Shown one piece after another: positions 1 to 12,890 of a stretch of DNA of 64,000 nucleotides. Below the pieces are notes generated by a model. The model worked only from the letters and a program-made list of their open reading frames with translations, made no database searches and was not told where the DNA came from. This DNA comes from Hyaloperonospora brassicae (Eukaryota > Oomycota > Peronosporomycetes > Peronosporales > Peronosporaceae). Each line of letters begins with the position of its first letter. Position 1 is the first letter of the stretch. The position numbers and the translations under genes are program-made. Location: positions 1 through 64,000 of the forward strand of contig CANTFL010000748.1 of NCBI GenBank assembly GCA_947650285.1. The letters are read 5' to 3'.

Positions 1-239
1 AGTTCCAAATGGCGCTACGCTCGCTCGAGGACGATAGCCTCATCCAAGTGTCCCATGGCATGATCCGCTACTTTGGCGAGTCAATAGACTGAACGAGTGA
101 AAGTTCGTGGACAAAGCACAGAGCGTTGCTGCTACAATATGGCTTCTTGTCTTGCTCGTATGAACGGGGTTAATGCAATGCAGCTCACGTTTGGATCTCC
201 ACGACGTCGCTACGGTTCTCCAGAGCGATGTTACGCAGG

Positions 240-1244
240 CTACAAATGCTTCGAGAAGAAGCCCATGACATGCCGCATGTCCTCTTGAGCATCAATCATT
301 GCATGTCCTTTGTGTAGTTGAACCACACTCGTGAACAACTCGGCTGCGGCAATTTCGGAATGTCTGCGCGCAAAGTCGCGACGCGAACGCTGAGCGGGTG
401 GCACCGGGTAGACGTTGTCTGCATCACCAGTGACTTGGAGCATGGGCGTAGCAACGGCGCCTCCTCGTGGATCCGAGCAAGACGACGAATGGGAACCTGC
501 AGCTGCGCCGCCTGCTACGAGCACGACGCCTCCCAACCGCACGTCACGCGGCAAACGTCATTGCCAAGTGGAACGCCACGCACGCTCCTTGCGAGAACGC
601 AAACAGAAACAGCCGAGAGTAGTCCCACGCGTACCGGTCGTGCAGCACGCGCAGGAAGCTCCACACATAGTCCTTCGCTGCCTCAAGACTCTGACTGCGC
701 CGCTCGTGTGGCCTGTCGGAGGGATGACGTCGCCCGTCTCGTCCAAGTCGTCGACCCACGAGCGCCCGAGACCGAACGGCAGTTCTAGAGGAGCACGGAG
801 CGACACGACCGCTTTGTTGCACGGTCACAGCCATTATCAACGGGCGCTCGCACGACGGTGTACGCCGTGGAAAAAAGCACATAGAGACGCACCTGTTTGA
901 GGCAGTGCCATGTGCTCACCCAGTCGCGCAAACGTTTCGTGCGAGTCGCCGCGTCCGTGCAACAGCAGTAGCAGATTCTGAGCCTCTGGCGCGCCATCAG
1001 TGGGCTGCACGAGCCTAAAGACAGACCGTTTGTCCGGAAAACGCAACGCGTCCAAGTCGAGGCAGTTGCTACGGCGCGACACTGTCGTCTTGGGACGCAG
1101 AGTCACGGGCGTAGACGGTGCGTGGCTGATGCCGAGAGGTGGAAGGTCATGTGAAGCGTGGGACAGCCATCGCGTGCGGCCGTCGGGTCCGCGCACGAGC
1201 AGTAGACGCGCCGCCTCATGGACGCGCTCTACTGCAGCGTCCAT
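240..1244 (-). pseudogene. Acyl-protein thioesterase / carboxylesterase-like hydrolase, frameshifted
   Basis: Alpha/beta-hydrolase of the phospholipase/carboxylesterase family, whose members hydrolyse thioester or ester bonds, for example depalmitoylation. Starting at the ATG at 1244 the protein shows LLLLHGRGD (oxyanion loop), then the nucleophile motif FSQGA within FLFAFSQGACVAFHL, then VTGDADNVYP (acid Asp region) and LHKGHAM (catalytic His) near the end. An 81-bp intron (812-892, GTGCG...AAAG) joins ALPQTG to SLRAPLELPFG in frame. Two further frame changes have no room for introns: one near 683-690 between SGAVR and SLEAAKDYVW, the other near 548-556 between AMTFAA and RLGGVVLVAGG. All catalytic motifs survive, so this is either a recent pseudogene or a real gene carrying assembly indels. 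It borders the repeat-rich region. Confidence 0.6.
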
Positions 1245-1274
1245 GACGACGTGCGCTGTTGCGCGGGGCGGTAG

Positions 1275-1381
1275 TACCGGTTTGTTTCGTGCTGTACCGG
1301 TCGCGTGTCGTTGCGCTACTTGCGTCGTACCGGTATGATGGTCCTTGATCCGCATGGGCCGGTGCTTGGCGTCGTACCGGT
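1275..1381 (-). promoter_or_regulatory. Cluster of four TACCGGT motifs upstream of the hydrolase
   Basis: TACCGGT occurs at 1275-1281, 1295-1301, 1328-1334 and 1375-1381, which is 31 to 137 bp upstream of the hydrolase ATG on the minus strand. The last two copies lie in a longer identical string, GTCGTACCGGTATGAT. The motif core ACCGGT is palindromic, as a dimer-binding site would be. A regulatory role is inferred from density and position only. Confidence 0.3.
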
Positions 1382-1449
1382 ATGATTGTCGGTCTGACTT
1401 GCTGGACGGATCGAGTAGTTGCACTAAAACATACGCGTTGGTTTTGTTT

Positions 1450-4400
1450 CGTCAGCAATGTGTCATGTATCTCGCTTTGGCGACTTGCTGGGTCACAAAG
1501 CCCCGCCGGCCACGAGTCAATTGCGTTGATCCGAAAGAGGTTTCTGGATGCTTGCGAGTCATGGCAGTGCTCGGGTGACTGACGAACGGATTCCTCAGTC
1601 GACATGTGCGGTGATGCACTGACAATGTGAAGTCGGCAGTGCTTCCTCGTGACTGGTCATTTCGGATTCCGAAGCTACGATGTCGCCTCTTCACGGCTTT
1701 TACAATTGCAATGAGTGCAAACGATCAGGTCTTTGTTGCCCACTCCCTCGTTCTACGTCCATCCTGTTTACGGCTGCAGTTTCCTAGACCTTGAGTAAGC
1801 ATGCCTGCTCGAAAAATGTGCACATACAACTTGTTGTGGCTACATGCTACCTCAAATAAGGCCAGGCTGCGCCACATGGATGTAGCATCACTCGTCACAC
1901 CGGAAGAGCTGGCGACATCCATGATGCTTAGCCGAGGTCACAAACAATACGCCACATTCTGAACGCACCCTGCAATGAGCATGCAAGCTCACGACAGGTA
2001 CTTCGTCTCGTGGTGTTTCTCGACCTACCAGAGAAAAGAACTGGTACCGTACGAGTGATTTGACAGGGGAGTGACCCACTTGGGCAGGTCAACAATCGAG
2101 TAATTCACTTGCGCAGGATTTGGGCATGCTACATGAAACAACGAAGGAGCAACAGGGTCAACAAAACGAGCGTGTGACGATGCATTATTCCTTCTTGCTT
2201 CACGGGATCAATAGCTGGTGCGAGAGCGACAAACGCTGCTCCTGAATGTATCATCATGGCTTTTTGAATGCCCTGTCATGTTAAGATGGTCCTTTACAAG
2301 CGATTTACCGATATTGGGGAACGTTCGGCTAACAATTTTGGAATACGCGGTGCGCGATGACTGCTGCTGCTTTGCTACGGACACGACAGCAGTCAAGCCT
2401 ACTACATGTCGGACCTTCTCAAAAAAAGACAGCGTTGGAGATCTTGACTTCTTGTATCTCGTCATTAAGTTCGTGTCGTGTTCACCGCTTACAGCCACAT
2501 TTAAAGCGTTGGGCAAATACCACGTAGCTGGTGTTGCGAGGTAAGCTCGTCCGGTAACATTGATTTGGTTGTAAATATCAATATGACAACTCTCTTAGCG
2601 GATAATATCCGACACTGCCAACGTAGGGGAAGTCTGTAGAATCGGCACCTTAGTAGATATATTGACAACATTACCGAACAAAACAATCTCGGCGGGCAAT
2701 ATTTGGACAATAATTCTAGGCCAATATATGGACATTATATTTTGATGAATGATATAAAGGAAATTGAAGAAGATATTCAGCAGCAGCTAACATCACTTTC
2801 CTCCTTAGCTATGAGAAGCTATGGAAGCAGCAGACGGACTCACTTGTAATGATAAACGTTTTGAAAGTAATAACTGGTGAATAATTGGTGCTATATTTGT
2901 AAGTATAGAGGTACCGTAAAGTTTCTTCCTTGTTTATAGATCTTCAACGTATGTTAAACATACGTTTCTGATCCATAAGAAACGCCCGTGGTTCTTGTGA
3001 CTTTAAAGCACTATATCTGTTGCGTGTACACAAATAATTGTCGTCAATCAAAAGTGGGAAGTGAAATGTAAATAGCTGCTAGCGTGTTCGATCAGCTCTA
3101 CAATCCTTAGCTTGACTTCCTGTCGGTTGAGCGCGCACGTATACCTAGCTCTTCATCCAAAGCACTTCCCACGCGATCGAGAGAAGGACACGTCTTTGGT
3201 TCATTAATTATTCAAATTTGTAACAATACAGCCTTAACGCACTAGCACAACAATCGCCCATCTATGTCGGAGAAACGGACTAGTACCTAGGATAAACTCC
3301 TTCGCGGTTCGCCCCTTCGGTTCTTGCTGTGGTCTTTGCCTGATTGATTTCCGCACCCAAATTTCTCAGAAGACAGACTGAGATCTTGACCACAGGCTAA
3401 GCAGTTGCTTTGCAGATATCATGTGAGCTCTATCCCGAGGCTGAACTATGGTCTAGTAGAAATGCAGATCGTGTTGATACAAAGTCTATGATGACAATGT
3501 ATAAGCAAACCTTAGCAAAAGATTGACGCTCTATAACTCGTTCGTATTTGGCACAATATTCATGACGTCAACAACACTCTCACTGCTGTTGTAGCATAAC
3601 ATCCAGCACTATATACTTTGCGACACCTCTTTTGTTAGAGAAGGGGACTACAACATATGCCGGCGGCCGCGCACGTCTCTATATGATTAAGTTCCTTGGT
3701 ATCTATGTGATCTATCACGTATATAATTCCTAACTCATAAAACCTGATGCACAAACACATCATGGTACTGAGTTTACAATCGAAAAAAGGATGATTATCA
3801 GACAATACCTTCTATTTCACAACTTTCTACGTCAGTTGTGTCTTTGCCATTGTCGTTGCCTGTAACAGATCTATAGGCGGAAAAGTTATGATCTGTCTCT
3901 CACCCCACAAGCACACAGCTTTATCACCTAGGACGGGACGCTCTGATCGTCACACTTTGTGTGCAGTGAGGATCAGTGTAATCTGAAGCGGTCGCAAGTC
4001 ACGCTATTGGTTCTGTATACAAACACTCTAAGTTCTTCGCAGAATCGGGGAGAAAGAGAGCCTTGAATTGCTCCCATCGTATCGTATGGAATCAGATTAT
4101 TCAACAGAAGAGGGAGGATCTAATGTAGCCTAGGTTCATCGTTATGTGTGGCGGCGGCATCGCGACGCGAAAAACATCTTCGAGTGGCATTTGCCGCGCA
4201 CCATGTGGCTTCATTGTAACGGGCAACCGATGCCTGTACTGACACAATACCTACCTACACTGACCACAGTATGAGCAGGTGCCACGAAACCTCAAATTTA
4301 CGTTACTTGCAGATGAAGGTGAGCCTACTAAACGAACACGACTAGTAGGTAGAAGGGAAGTTGATATGCGTTTTATCGATGGCTCATTGCCTTTACCAAG

Positions 4401-6170
4401 ACAAAGCTTTTGTCTTCCTTAGATTGCATATCCTACAAACTTTTAGTATATATCTCCTTTCACCACTCATTTTGCGCGGCTAATGTATATGGCAGAATTG
4501 GCGGTTTAGCTGGCTAATATCATAACTAATATCAAACAATGTGATCAGCTATGCAAACTTATCCTTCGACGGCGACATTTCTTCAATACTTACTCAGCAA
4601 GGTAAATGTTGGTGGTGGTTCAGATTGTCGATTTCCATAGCTATTTCAACTGTGTGCAAGATCTCTGGTACATCTTAAGCCATGCTTTATCTCTGGCACG
4701 TGACCCGGGGGATGACTGTGGCTGGGTCCAGTAAAAACTGGCACTCATGTAGATTCGCGCTGCATCAACTCAATGCATGCATACAGCATGCATATAGCAT
4801 GGCATTCGAAGTTGCATCGCAACGTTTTGATGCTCTCTTCGTGATCGCACTCAGGTGGAAGACGCAGGTATCCGAATCAAGTTTGTGCTTCCGCGTATAT
4901 CACAGGATGCCGCTCGATAGACAGCTTCATATCTGTCGTTCATAGTTTCGTATGGTATATTGTTGCAAGTAGATGCCAAAGTTGCTTCCAGACCCGTTCG
5001 GCGCTACCACATCATCTTGAAATTTCTCCCTTCGATCTCTGACATTCTCTTCTGTACTGCGTGTACTTGTCGTCTAGCGCATACGACCAATAATTGCAGG
5101 GTGCGCTGGCGGGACGCTCGTTTCCCAATATAATGCGGTAATAGTTTGTTCCAAAGAGCGACGGCGTACGAACACATTCAAAGAAAATATTCCACGGTCC
5201 TTTCACCGAAAGTCGGTCACAGTGATCCGATAATTCTTTGTGGAAAGATTATCTCCCCTCACACCTTGGTATGCTAATATGCTATGACAACTTTCTTTCT
5301 CTTCGCCCAGCATGATACAGATTGAGCTGGCCCAACGAGACCATATGCCTTGTCCGAACTTGATACTCAAAGATGCCATTATCATGGGGCCAAACTCGTC
5401 TTAGCGTTCGCAAGATCACAGCGCGCTGCCAATCGTCTTCTCAGCCTTCGCGTCAAGTTGGACTACACATTTCAGCATGGGTTTGAAGGGAAAGCTTGGG
5501 CAACGAAGACCTTTGTAACGGACCGATATGGCGTCACATCCGAGACTGACACGGAAATCGGTGAAGCTGTGGATACACCTCGAAGACGAGACCCCATTTC
5601 CGAAGAGCGTTGATCGATGTCCAACGTTCTATAGAACAACGAATGTCAAATTGAGGCAGATATCCCTCACAAAACCAGTGTAGACCATCGTACCCTTAAA
5701 TCACTATCACGGAATGGAAAAATTTCTGTGCGCAGTACGTTGCTAGACATTCAATAACTTCGGTGTCTCAACGCGTTCAGCGATAACTCGCCTTTCATGG
5801 TGGCGCTTGCCGGAGTATCAGTGGCTGTCTCGTGTTCCAATTTGTCCCGATTGGAAACTACAATACATATTCGTACAAACCTTTGCGCGCTATGTGTAGC
5901 GCTTCAAGCTTACAATCCTGATCCTGGTGTCCGTGCTGATCTCCAGTATCTTTCCTCTGTGATTTCGTATCCATGATTCTCACTACAGCAAAACGTGAAT
6001 CAAAACTGCTGTATGACGTACGGCATATCGTCCACACTCATTGGGTGTTGAAGAAAGGTCTTGCGATACGAAACCACGAGCTCGTTCTCTACCCACGAGC
6101 TGGCGGTTCCCGAAAGCAACGCCTCCCAGGACTGTTGATCTAAGAATTGGCCTGGCAAAAATTCTCAGGT
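1450..6170. other. Gene-free, AT-richer stretch
   Basis: Only short open frames occur here (none over about 110 codons), with no recognisable domain, zinc knuckle, reverse-transcriptase motif or signal-peptide gene. Composition is visibly more AT-rich than in the gene-dense half, especially 2.6-4.6 kb. It is probably old, decayed repeat sequence. The stretch next to 6170 may be the lost 3' part of the minus-strand LINE. Confidence 0.5.
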
Positions 6171-6171
6171 G

Positions 6172-9088
6172 CTAATGCCATCCATTCCCCACAGCTCTTG
6201 CCGCAACAGATGACCTGGTCGACGGTGTCAGTGAGGTGACTTTCACTGCGAAACTTGACTTGAACTCACTATATCTGCTCTCCCAGTGTTGCCACGAAAA
6301 GACGAGACCCTCTATGCCGCTGAGTATTGGTCTTTTTTTAGTTTTCCAAGTAATCGCATCATTAATCTGTTGCGTTTTGATAGCCACTGATACGTCGGCG
6401 AGGCCGATGCCACCCTCTTGCGTCGAAGTCACAAGCAGTCCTAAGTTAACTTTGTGGCGACGTCTATCTGTCATCGCCGCGAGCGCATATAGAAAATGTA
6501 TCTATAGATTGTGCATCTCGCGCTTTGCCCAATGCGGTAGGTCAAACACAACATGGCGTTTACTAATATTGAAAGTATCACGATGGAGTTGAGGATCAAC
6601 AAACAATACTTCACGCTGGTTGCTATCCGTGTCGCTGTGACCAGGCGCCTCTACATACGACGGATGTGTAGTGTCCAACACGTCTTGACGGTCTCCCCTT
6701 TCCCGATCTCGTCACCCAGATTCCTGGCTTTTGTTTCTGGATGGACTACATCAATGCCATCCTAATGTTCATTCTTGATTGATCGCTTAAAAAGATCAGC
6801 TAATTATTGGCAGGGGAGACGTGGAGGCCAGATAAATCTCCAAACGCTTGAATGGTGTATTGATCATGGGGAAATTGCTCAGATCTTTCGAGGAAATAGT
6901 TGAGTCGTCTACAAATACCGAAAAGTAGAGAGTCATATCGGGTTGCCCTGGCGCTGACAATTCCGTAAGACGCGAATACTCGTGAAGTGCAAGCCCTTAC
7001 ATCCCCACGACCAGAAAAAATAAGAGCGATGCGGGAGGACATCCTTGCCGAATACCGGACCTCACCGGAAGTGGCGTTAAATAGTCCCCATTTATGCCAC
7101 AATTGGCCGTTTTATCAGTGTGGATTCGTCGTACAAGATCAACAAAGCGTATCAAACCCAACGCAGTCGCATATTTTATAAACAGGAAATGTCTGTCAAC
7201 ATTTTCGTAAGCCTTCCGGAAGTCTACCAGCAAAATAATCTTGCTTATAGGCACTACTACATCTGCTCGCTCCATAGCGGTCGTCAAATGAGCCATTTTC
7301 ATCAAATTGTTTTGGCCAATCATCGCCCTGGAAGGAATCTTTATTGAGGGTAACTAATGACCCGGGGAAGTGAGACTTGTAATGTATCCGTGTCGCCAGA
7401 ACCTTCGCAAAGATCTTATAATCGGTTTGAGATAGTGCAATTGGTCGACCATCCACGTCTTCTGCTGAATCTCCTTTCTTGCGAAGTGGAATAATCAGCG
7501 TCTTCAAAAACGATGGTAGGAGTTCCGTCCCGCCGAAGATATGTCACGAATTATAATTAGTGCTGGTATCATGAGCGCAGGCGTGTCATTGTAACATTCA
7601 TTATTCAGAACAACCTGCCCAACTGCTTGTGCTGTTATGTCTTTGAACAGCTAAAAGCACCTCAGACTCCGTAATTGGCCCTAGGAGCCGTTTGTTGCCA
7701 ACGCTGGAGATCATCTTATCTTCGTAACGGTCACACGTATGTGCACTGCGGAAGACAAGCGTCCAGGGCTGCAGACCGGTGACTCGAGATTAAAATTATT
7801 GCCCGTTCGGATGCAAGTTTATCCTCTATTGTTATATAATCGATAAACACACCTTCATGATCAAACCGCGACGACGTGACGTATCAATTACTCTCCCAAC
7901 CGATCACGCGCTTGTAGGACTAGTGAAGACGCTCTATCGACCGTTCGAGGAGCTCGACGAGCCTAGTATCATTGTCCTCCCGCATTTCTTTGATGTTTGC
8001 TGAAACTGCCTCCTCGTAAGACATTGACGTTCGCTACTACAACGCATCCGTTCGATAACTCTTCGAAACCTCTGCTTTTCCCGTTTTTACCGATCGTATG
8101 CAGTTTTACATCGAGTACTATGTGCATCCTACGTCTGAGCAGTCAAGGCGTGTCCCACACGCAGGAAATTCAATTTTTGATCAAATTGTCCGAAGCGGTC
8201 AAATTCGATAGGTCCTACTGGGATACGCTGCACGTTGTCTCGAAGTATATTCTTGATCCAGTTGCGTGACAAGTTTATAGTATTATACCTGTTGAAGATC
8301 CAAAAAGTGGGGAGGTGGAGAAGTAGAGATCCATAGAACGTCCGGTGCCCAGTCAATTGGTACGTATGACAGATCTATCCGGCTGGAGCCCTCCCTGGTC
8401 GAATACGTGAAGTGATCAACTGTAATCGCCGTCCCATCATAGTCCGCATGCTCCAGCAGAAGGCGAGCATCACTTAGCCTGTGACTGGTGAGGAGTGCGC
8501 ACAAGACTTGACTCCCATACTGACTGGCTGATGTAGACCCATTCGGTCCAACTGTGGACTCGATACACGATAAACAACACCAAGAAGAATAGAAGTATTC
8601 GAAGGTAAATTCCAATCATGAAGGCTGTCGAATATTGTCTCCCGCTCTGCTCGGTCATTCGTTGCATACACGTTAATAATATATGTCATGCACCGCCTAC
8701 CGATTGCGTTCGTATTCCATCGGACCTCATTCCAGAGAGCCGCGTGTAAAGCAGCCTGTGGCGTGAGTAACATAGAAACCCCACTCGACCTGAAGGATCC
8801 GTAGCTCCGGTAAGACACCGGCCCTTGGTCCGTGTCACATGCTTGACCCCAAACCGGCGCCACGCTAAGCGGACCGCACTTGTTTTCTCGCATGTCGCGA
8901 CGTGAAGCTGCTAAATGCACCATGCAAGAGGACGTTGCCTCACTGGTGTCTTGCGCCAGTCTGACAACCAGAGAGGACTTGTGGAATTGGAACAACCTCG
9001 AATAATCCGGCGATCGGCGGCATAGAGACACGATTGGGTAGTATTGGACAAGCCATGACCATTCAATGATGCGTATCACCCATAACAA
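6172..9088 (-). mobile_element. Decayed non-LTR (LINE) retrotransposon, ORF2 with endonuclease and reverse transcriptase
   Basis: Read on the minus strand, the order of motifs is that of a LINE ORF2. First comes an AP-endonuclease-like part (8283-9088) with SGVSMLLTPQ, IINVYATNDRAERE and SPQLDRMG. Then reverse transcriptase (about 6800-7507): PIALSQTDYKIFAKVLATRI, the catalytic-Asp motif LLVDFRKAYENVDR, SGIRQGCPPASLLF, and an FVDD box at 6904-6915. Then a post-RT segment (6172-6474) with GGIGLADVSVAIKTQQI. Many frameshifts and stops break it, so the copy is dead. About 0.8 kb (7.5-8.28 kb) between endonuclease and RT is too eroded to read. Ends and target-site duplications were not found. Confidence 0.75.
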
Positions 9089-10570
9089 TAAGAAGCTGAT
9101 AGCTCCGACGCATAAAAGATCGTCGCTACTGATATTTGTGAGGTGTAATCTATAATAGGTAAGACTTTCTCCTCCGGGTAGGCTAACTCTGAGTAGAAAA
9201 ATATGTCATTCCACTCCGATTTGCATATTTGAAAGTCATAATATGCCTCCTTGTACCCAGTAATGGACAAAAGAAGCTGGATATGCGAGCGCATCTTGGC
9301 CGGTGGCCCTGTACGCGTCGGTGGGCCATCATCTAAAGCTGCGATTTTACGGTCGTATACAAGTGCACAGAGCAAGCGCTGAATCATGCTATTACGCCGT
9401 TGCGGGTCAAAAAGACGAAGTACTCCGTCTCCTCCTTATTGCTTGTTTCTGGGTAAGTTTCATTCATCCCTGTTAACCCTCAGCGGTACAAACATCAATG
9501 TCAACTAACAGTATTGCGCACCTTCAATCCAGCCGTATAACGTTTTTTGGGTAGTGAGGTCCAGAGGTTGTTCTCGATGCGCCATCACTACGTCCGACAT
9601 ACAATTTTGTATTCGCTCGGTCATTCTCTGTCCCACGATTGATACATCTAAGGGCTTCAATAACTTTCCAGGTAGAGCAGAACGCTTGACCTTCTGCAAT
9701 AATTGCTCGGGCGCATATCGAGCCGCTCGTTGTCACTCACTTGTGAAGCTCAAAGCGGTGGTGAATGTAATCTGATCATGATAATTCCACGTGATTCCTC
9801 CTAAGCCCACGCGGCAGCCCAATCCTCGACACCAATCCTTTCATAATCCTCATTGAAAGTGGTCTGTCGCGTGACAGGCATACTGCGTCCTTGTTAATGA
9901 TTGCCTGTTGTGATTAAATCTTACTATAGTGCCCTCCGTGACACGACTCTCGGGCGAAGAAACATGTCCGCGTTTCCGAGCGACGTCGGAAGAGTTTAGC
10001 GCCCTGGGAAAAAATGTCACTGACAGAGACGGAAGGTATTCCACGGTGTCTGCGAGGACATGATCCCCATCGCTCGGCGGAGACATCGTGACTAAGGCAG
10101 TTCAGTGCACTGCCTAGCCCAGGGTAATCAAAGAGACCTGCCCATGTCGTAGTCCCATCAGCGGAAGGTACGAGGCACTGCTCCGTTCTTGATAGGTAAA
10201 GTATTACGCTTACTTGTTCAAATGCAGCATCATGTTCTATATCCTTCCGTGATCCTGAGTACCGAGAAAGGCTGATGTCCACCTGCATCTCACAGCCGAA
10301 TAATAGCCCGGATAGGCCAGACCGGAGTAGGGCCGAGTAATGACGAGTCAGATGACTCATCATGAGCGGAAATTCTCCGGTGTATTGATCTTTGTCTCAG
10401 CGACTTTGTCGAGGAGCTCTTGATGTGACATTGGATGCTACGTGGCGCTGTCGACCACACGGTGAATGCGAGTTACCGTGGTTGGTACAAACTTTCGTCA
10501 ACCCCATGCTTTTCTGCTCCATCTAATTGTTGCACAATGTAGATAGCTCAGTGTAAAAATTATCCGACAG
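9089..10570. other. Unassigned, probably eroded repeat DNA
   Basis: A 149-codon minus-strand open frame (9914-10363) and several shorter ones are present. None shows a domain I recognise. On position alone this could be the 5' end and ORF1 of the minus-strand LINE to its left, but no CCHC zinc knuckle was seen to support that. Confidence 0.35.
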
Positions 10571-10593
10571 GTGAACGACGATACCGCCGCCCC

Positions 10594-10725
10594 AGGTGTC
10601 GTCGCTTACAATTATTGGATGAATGATTTCTCAGGTGTCGTATCTTACAATTATTGGATGCACAATATTCTAGGTGTCGTCGCTTACAGCTATTGGATAA
10701 ATAATTTTCCAGGTGTCGTCGATTA
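10594..10725 (+). repeat. 39-bp minisatellite, 3.4 units, in an open frame
   Basis: Units begin at 10594, 10633, 10672 and 10711, each opening with AGGTGTCGT. The fourth is partial. The period is a multiple of three and the plus-strand frame stays open from 10571 to 10786, encoding 13-residue units of the form GVVxYxYWxxxF followed by a short basic tail. Copies differ by a few substitutions, so the array is not brand new. The 71-codon frame has no other sign of being a gene. Confidence 0.7.
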
Positions 10726-12266
10726 CTTTGTCCGTACGACCAAATGGGCTGTAGACAAAATCTTCGCGCTACTTCGTGCTAGATGATCCAGAGAATCTGC
10801 AAAGCGGACTCCTGTAGTTTCATCGTGGCCCATGCGCGCTTAACATTGGCTAGTGCTTGCACGCGATGACCATGAGCGAGCTGTTCTCTAAGGTGAAACA
10901 GCCCCGAGTATTTTACTCCATGTTTTAAGATGGTCGTTAGACGCTCAAGCGTCGGGTCAAAACCATACAGATTGCTATCCTCTACCTGGCCAGTCTCCAT
11001 TGCCAGACAGTTGCCAGTAGCTGGCGCAACTATCGACCGGACACCAAGTTGTATTTTTAACTCGACCACGGTTGTCGGTAAAGTGGTGGTGTTGACCCCT
11101 ATGGGAAGTGCTGTCGCTTTAGGAACTTGCGATTAAGCAATGATTTGACGGAAGGTACTGCACTTTTGTCGCTTATGCGTTAAGAAGCACTAGTCCCATC
11201 ACAGTCTGACCTGGATCTCGGAATGTCCCAGCAGCTTGTTGAAGCGTTCCGCCTCAGTGAAAGACGCCCTGGTTGAATTCCCGTGGCTCTGCAGCGACTC
11301 CCATGTAAAATTTTCCGTAGAAAAGACTCAGACTTATCCGTTGCGTCCCCATCAGTGGCGTCGCTGTCTTCCTTCTCCTCTTCACTTCCCAATTTGCGCT
11401 TTAATACGCAAGTTACACCTTTGGCACGGGGAAGTTTGCCACCACCAATGCGACCTGCCGACGGCAGCGAGATACGCAGCGCTGCTCCACAGCTCACGAG
11501 GAGGCACAGCAAGCCCGTGCAGCGCGATCACCTTCCCGATATCCCCGACGATCGAGGTATGGATGACAAGGGAGGCGGCACTACGCCTATGTGCCCCGAT
11601 TTTGTTAAGGAAGCGCATGACACGGTCGACACCGGTGTCGTACTTAAGGCGATAGGTCGTCGACACTCTTACGCGGATGCTGCCAGTGAGATCGGCGACG
11701 TTCTCCGGCCCAATTTTGACCACATACACCAACCGGACCTGAGCGAAAACGGCCGACAGGATCTTATGACCTCCACCGACCTGACCCTGCCGACTCTCAT
11801 CAATCTACTCCGGACAATGTAGCCCGCCCGCCCTCCGCCGATTGTGTTGCTGGGATCGATAATCCTCAAGATCACAGGGCGTTCCTGCTCCGCGCGGCCA
11901 CCAGGGAGTGGGTTAAGAAGGTGGACGATGATCTGTGTCCAATGATTCCGCTTGAGGAAGAGGCTCTTGCGGCATGGATGATGGGGGCATCGTATTACCT
12001 TCTCCGCCTGGGTTTCCGGTCTGCACGCACTTGCGGGCCACAAGGGTAGTAATGCTTGTTTTTTTGAAGTTTACCTTGAAGGCAAGGTTATTGCGATTGT
12101 TCTTCCGAATTTGCGTATGCCTCAGGACATCGCGGAGAAGACGTTGCTCCTACAACTCTTGGAACGACACGAGGGGGAGATGGAGTCCGATGTCATGAGT
12201 CGAGAACTAGTCACGGGTGCCAAGCGGACCATCTAAGATGCTGAAACGAGTCGCCCGACTGTCATT

Positions 12267-12890
12267 ATGTCGGATCAACCAGCTGCTGCGAGATTGCATT
12301 CCAAAAAAATTCTGTTTCGCGGTAAGCATCTTCAGATGTTGTTTCCAGCTACAATGGAGCGCGGCGACATAACTACTCCATTGCTACCTGCTACGTCGCT
12401 TGATAGACACCACTTGAACTATCAAGTCCGGGTTCTAGTCAATGGAGTGGCGGAAAGCTTGGTTCAAGCTATTTTGGAGTCCATTGTTTCCTGTGCGGTG
12501 ACATCCTTGGATCGTGGATGCTCACATGGATCGGAGGTGTATGATATGATTTGTTTCGTGGCGACTTTCGACACGGTGTCATGTCCCGAACAACTCAATC
12601 CGGTTACGGACATAGAGACCACTAATACGGAGATCTACATCCACCATTTTCGGCACTTCAAACGCGTTCCATGTTTCATGTGCCAATCGCCTTCACACTC
12701 GATTTCCAAGTGCGGCGGGCGCAAAGGCGCTTTTCACGTTCAGCATCACTGCGAGTTCACCGGTTTGCCAATTTCTCCGCCTCACGTCAGTAGGTTGACG
12801 TTTAACCACTTATGGTTTGCCGGACGTCTGCAGAATGTCTCTGGACTGGCGGACACTTCGGTGGCAACCACGGCGAAGTTAAAGGCGTAA
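12267..12890 (+). pseudogene. Retrotransposon ORF1 (gag-like) fragment with zinc knuckle
   Basis: This is the longest clean piece of ORF1 of the plus-strand LINE, 207 codons from an ATG. It ends in a zinc knuckle with the spacing Cys-X2-Cys-X4-His-X4-Cys (CFMCQSPSHSISKC), typical of nucleic-acid-binding ORF1/gag proteins. The sequence upstream (11.82-12.24 kb) continues the same protein in another frame (REWVKKVDDD, LPNLRMPQDIAEKTLLLQLL). It is therefore a broken part of one protein, not a free gene. Confidence 0.6.
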
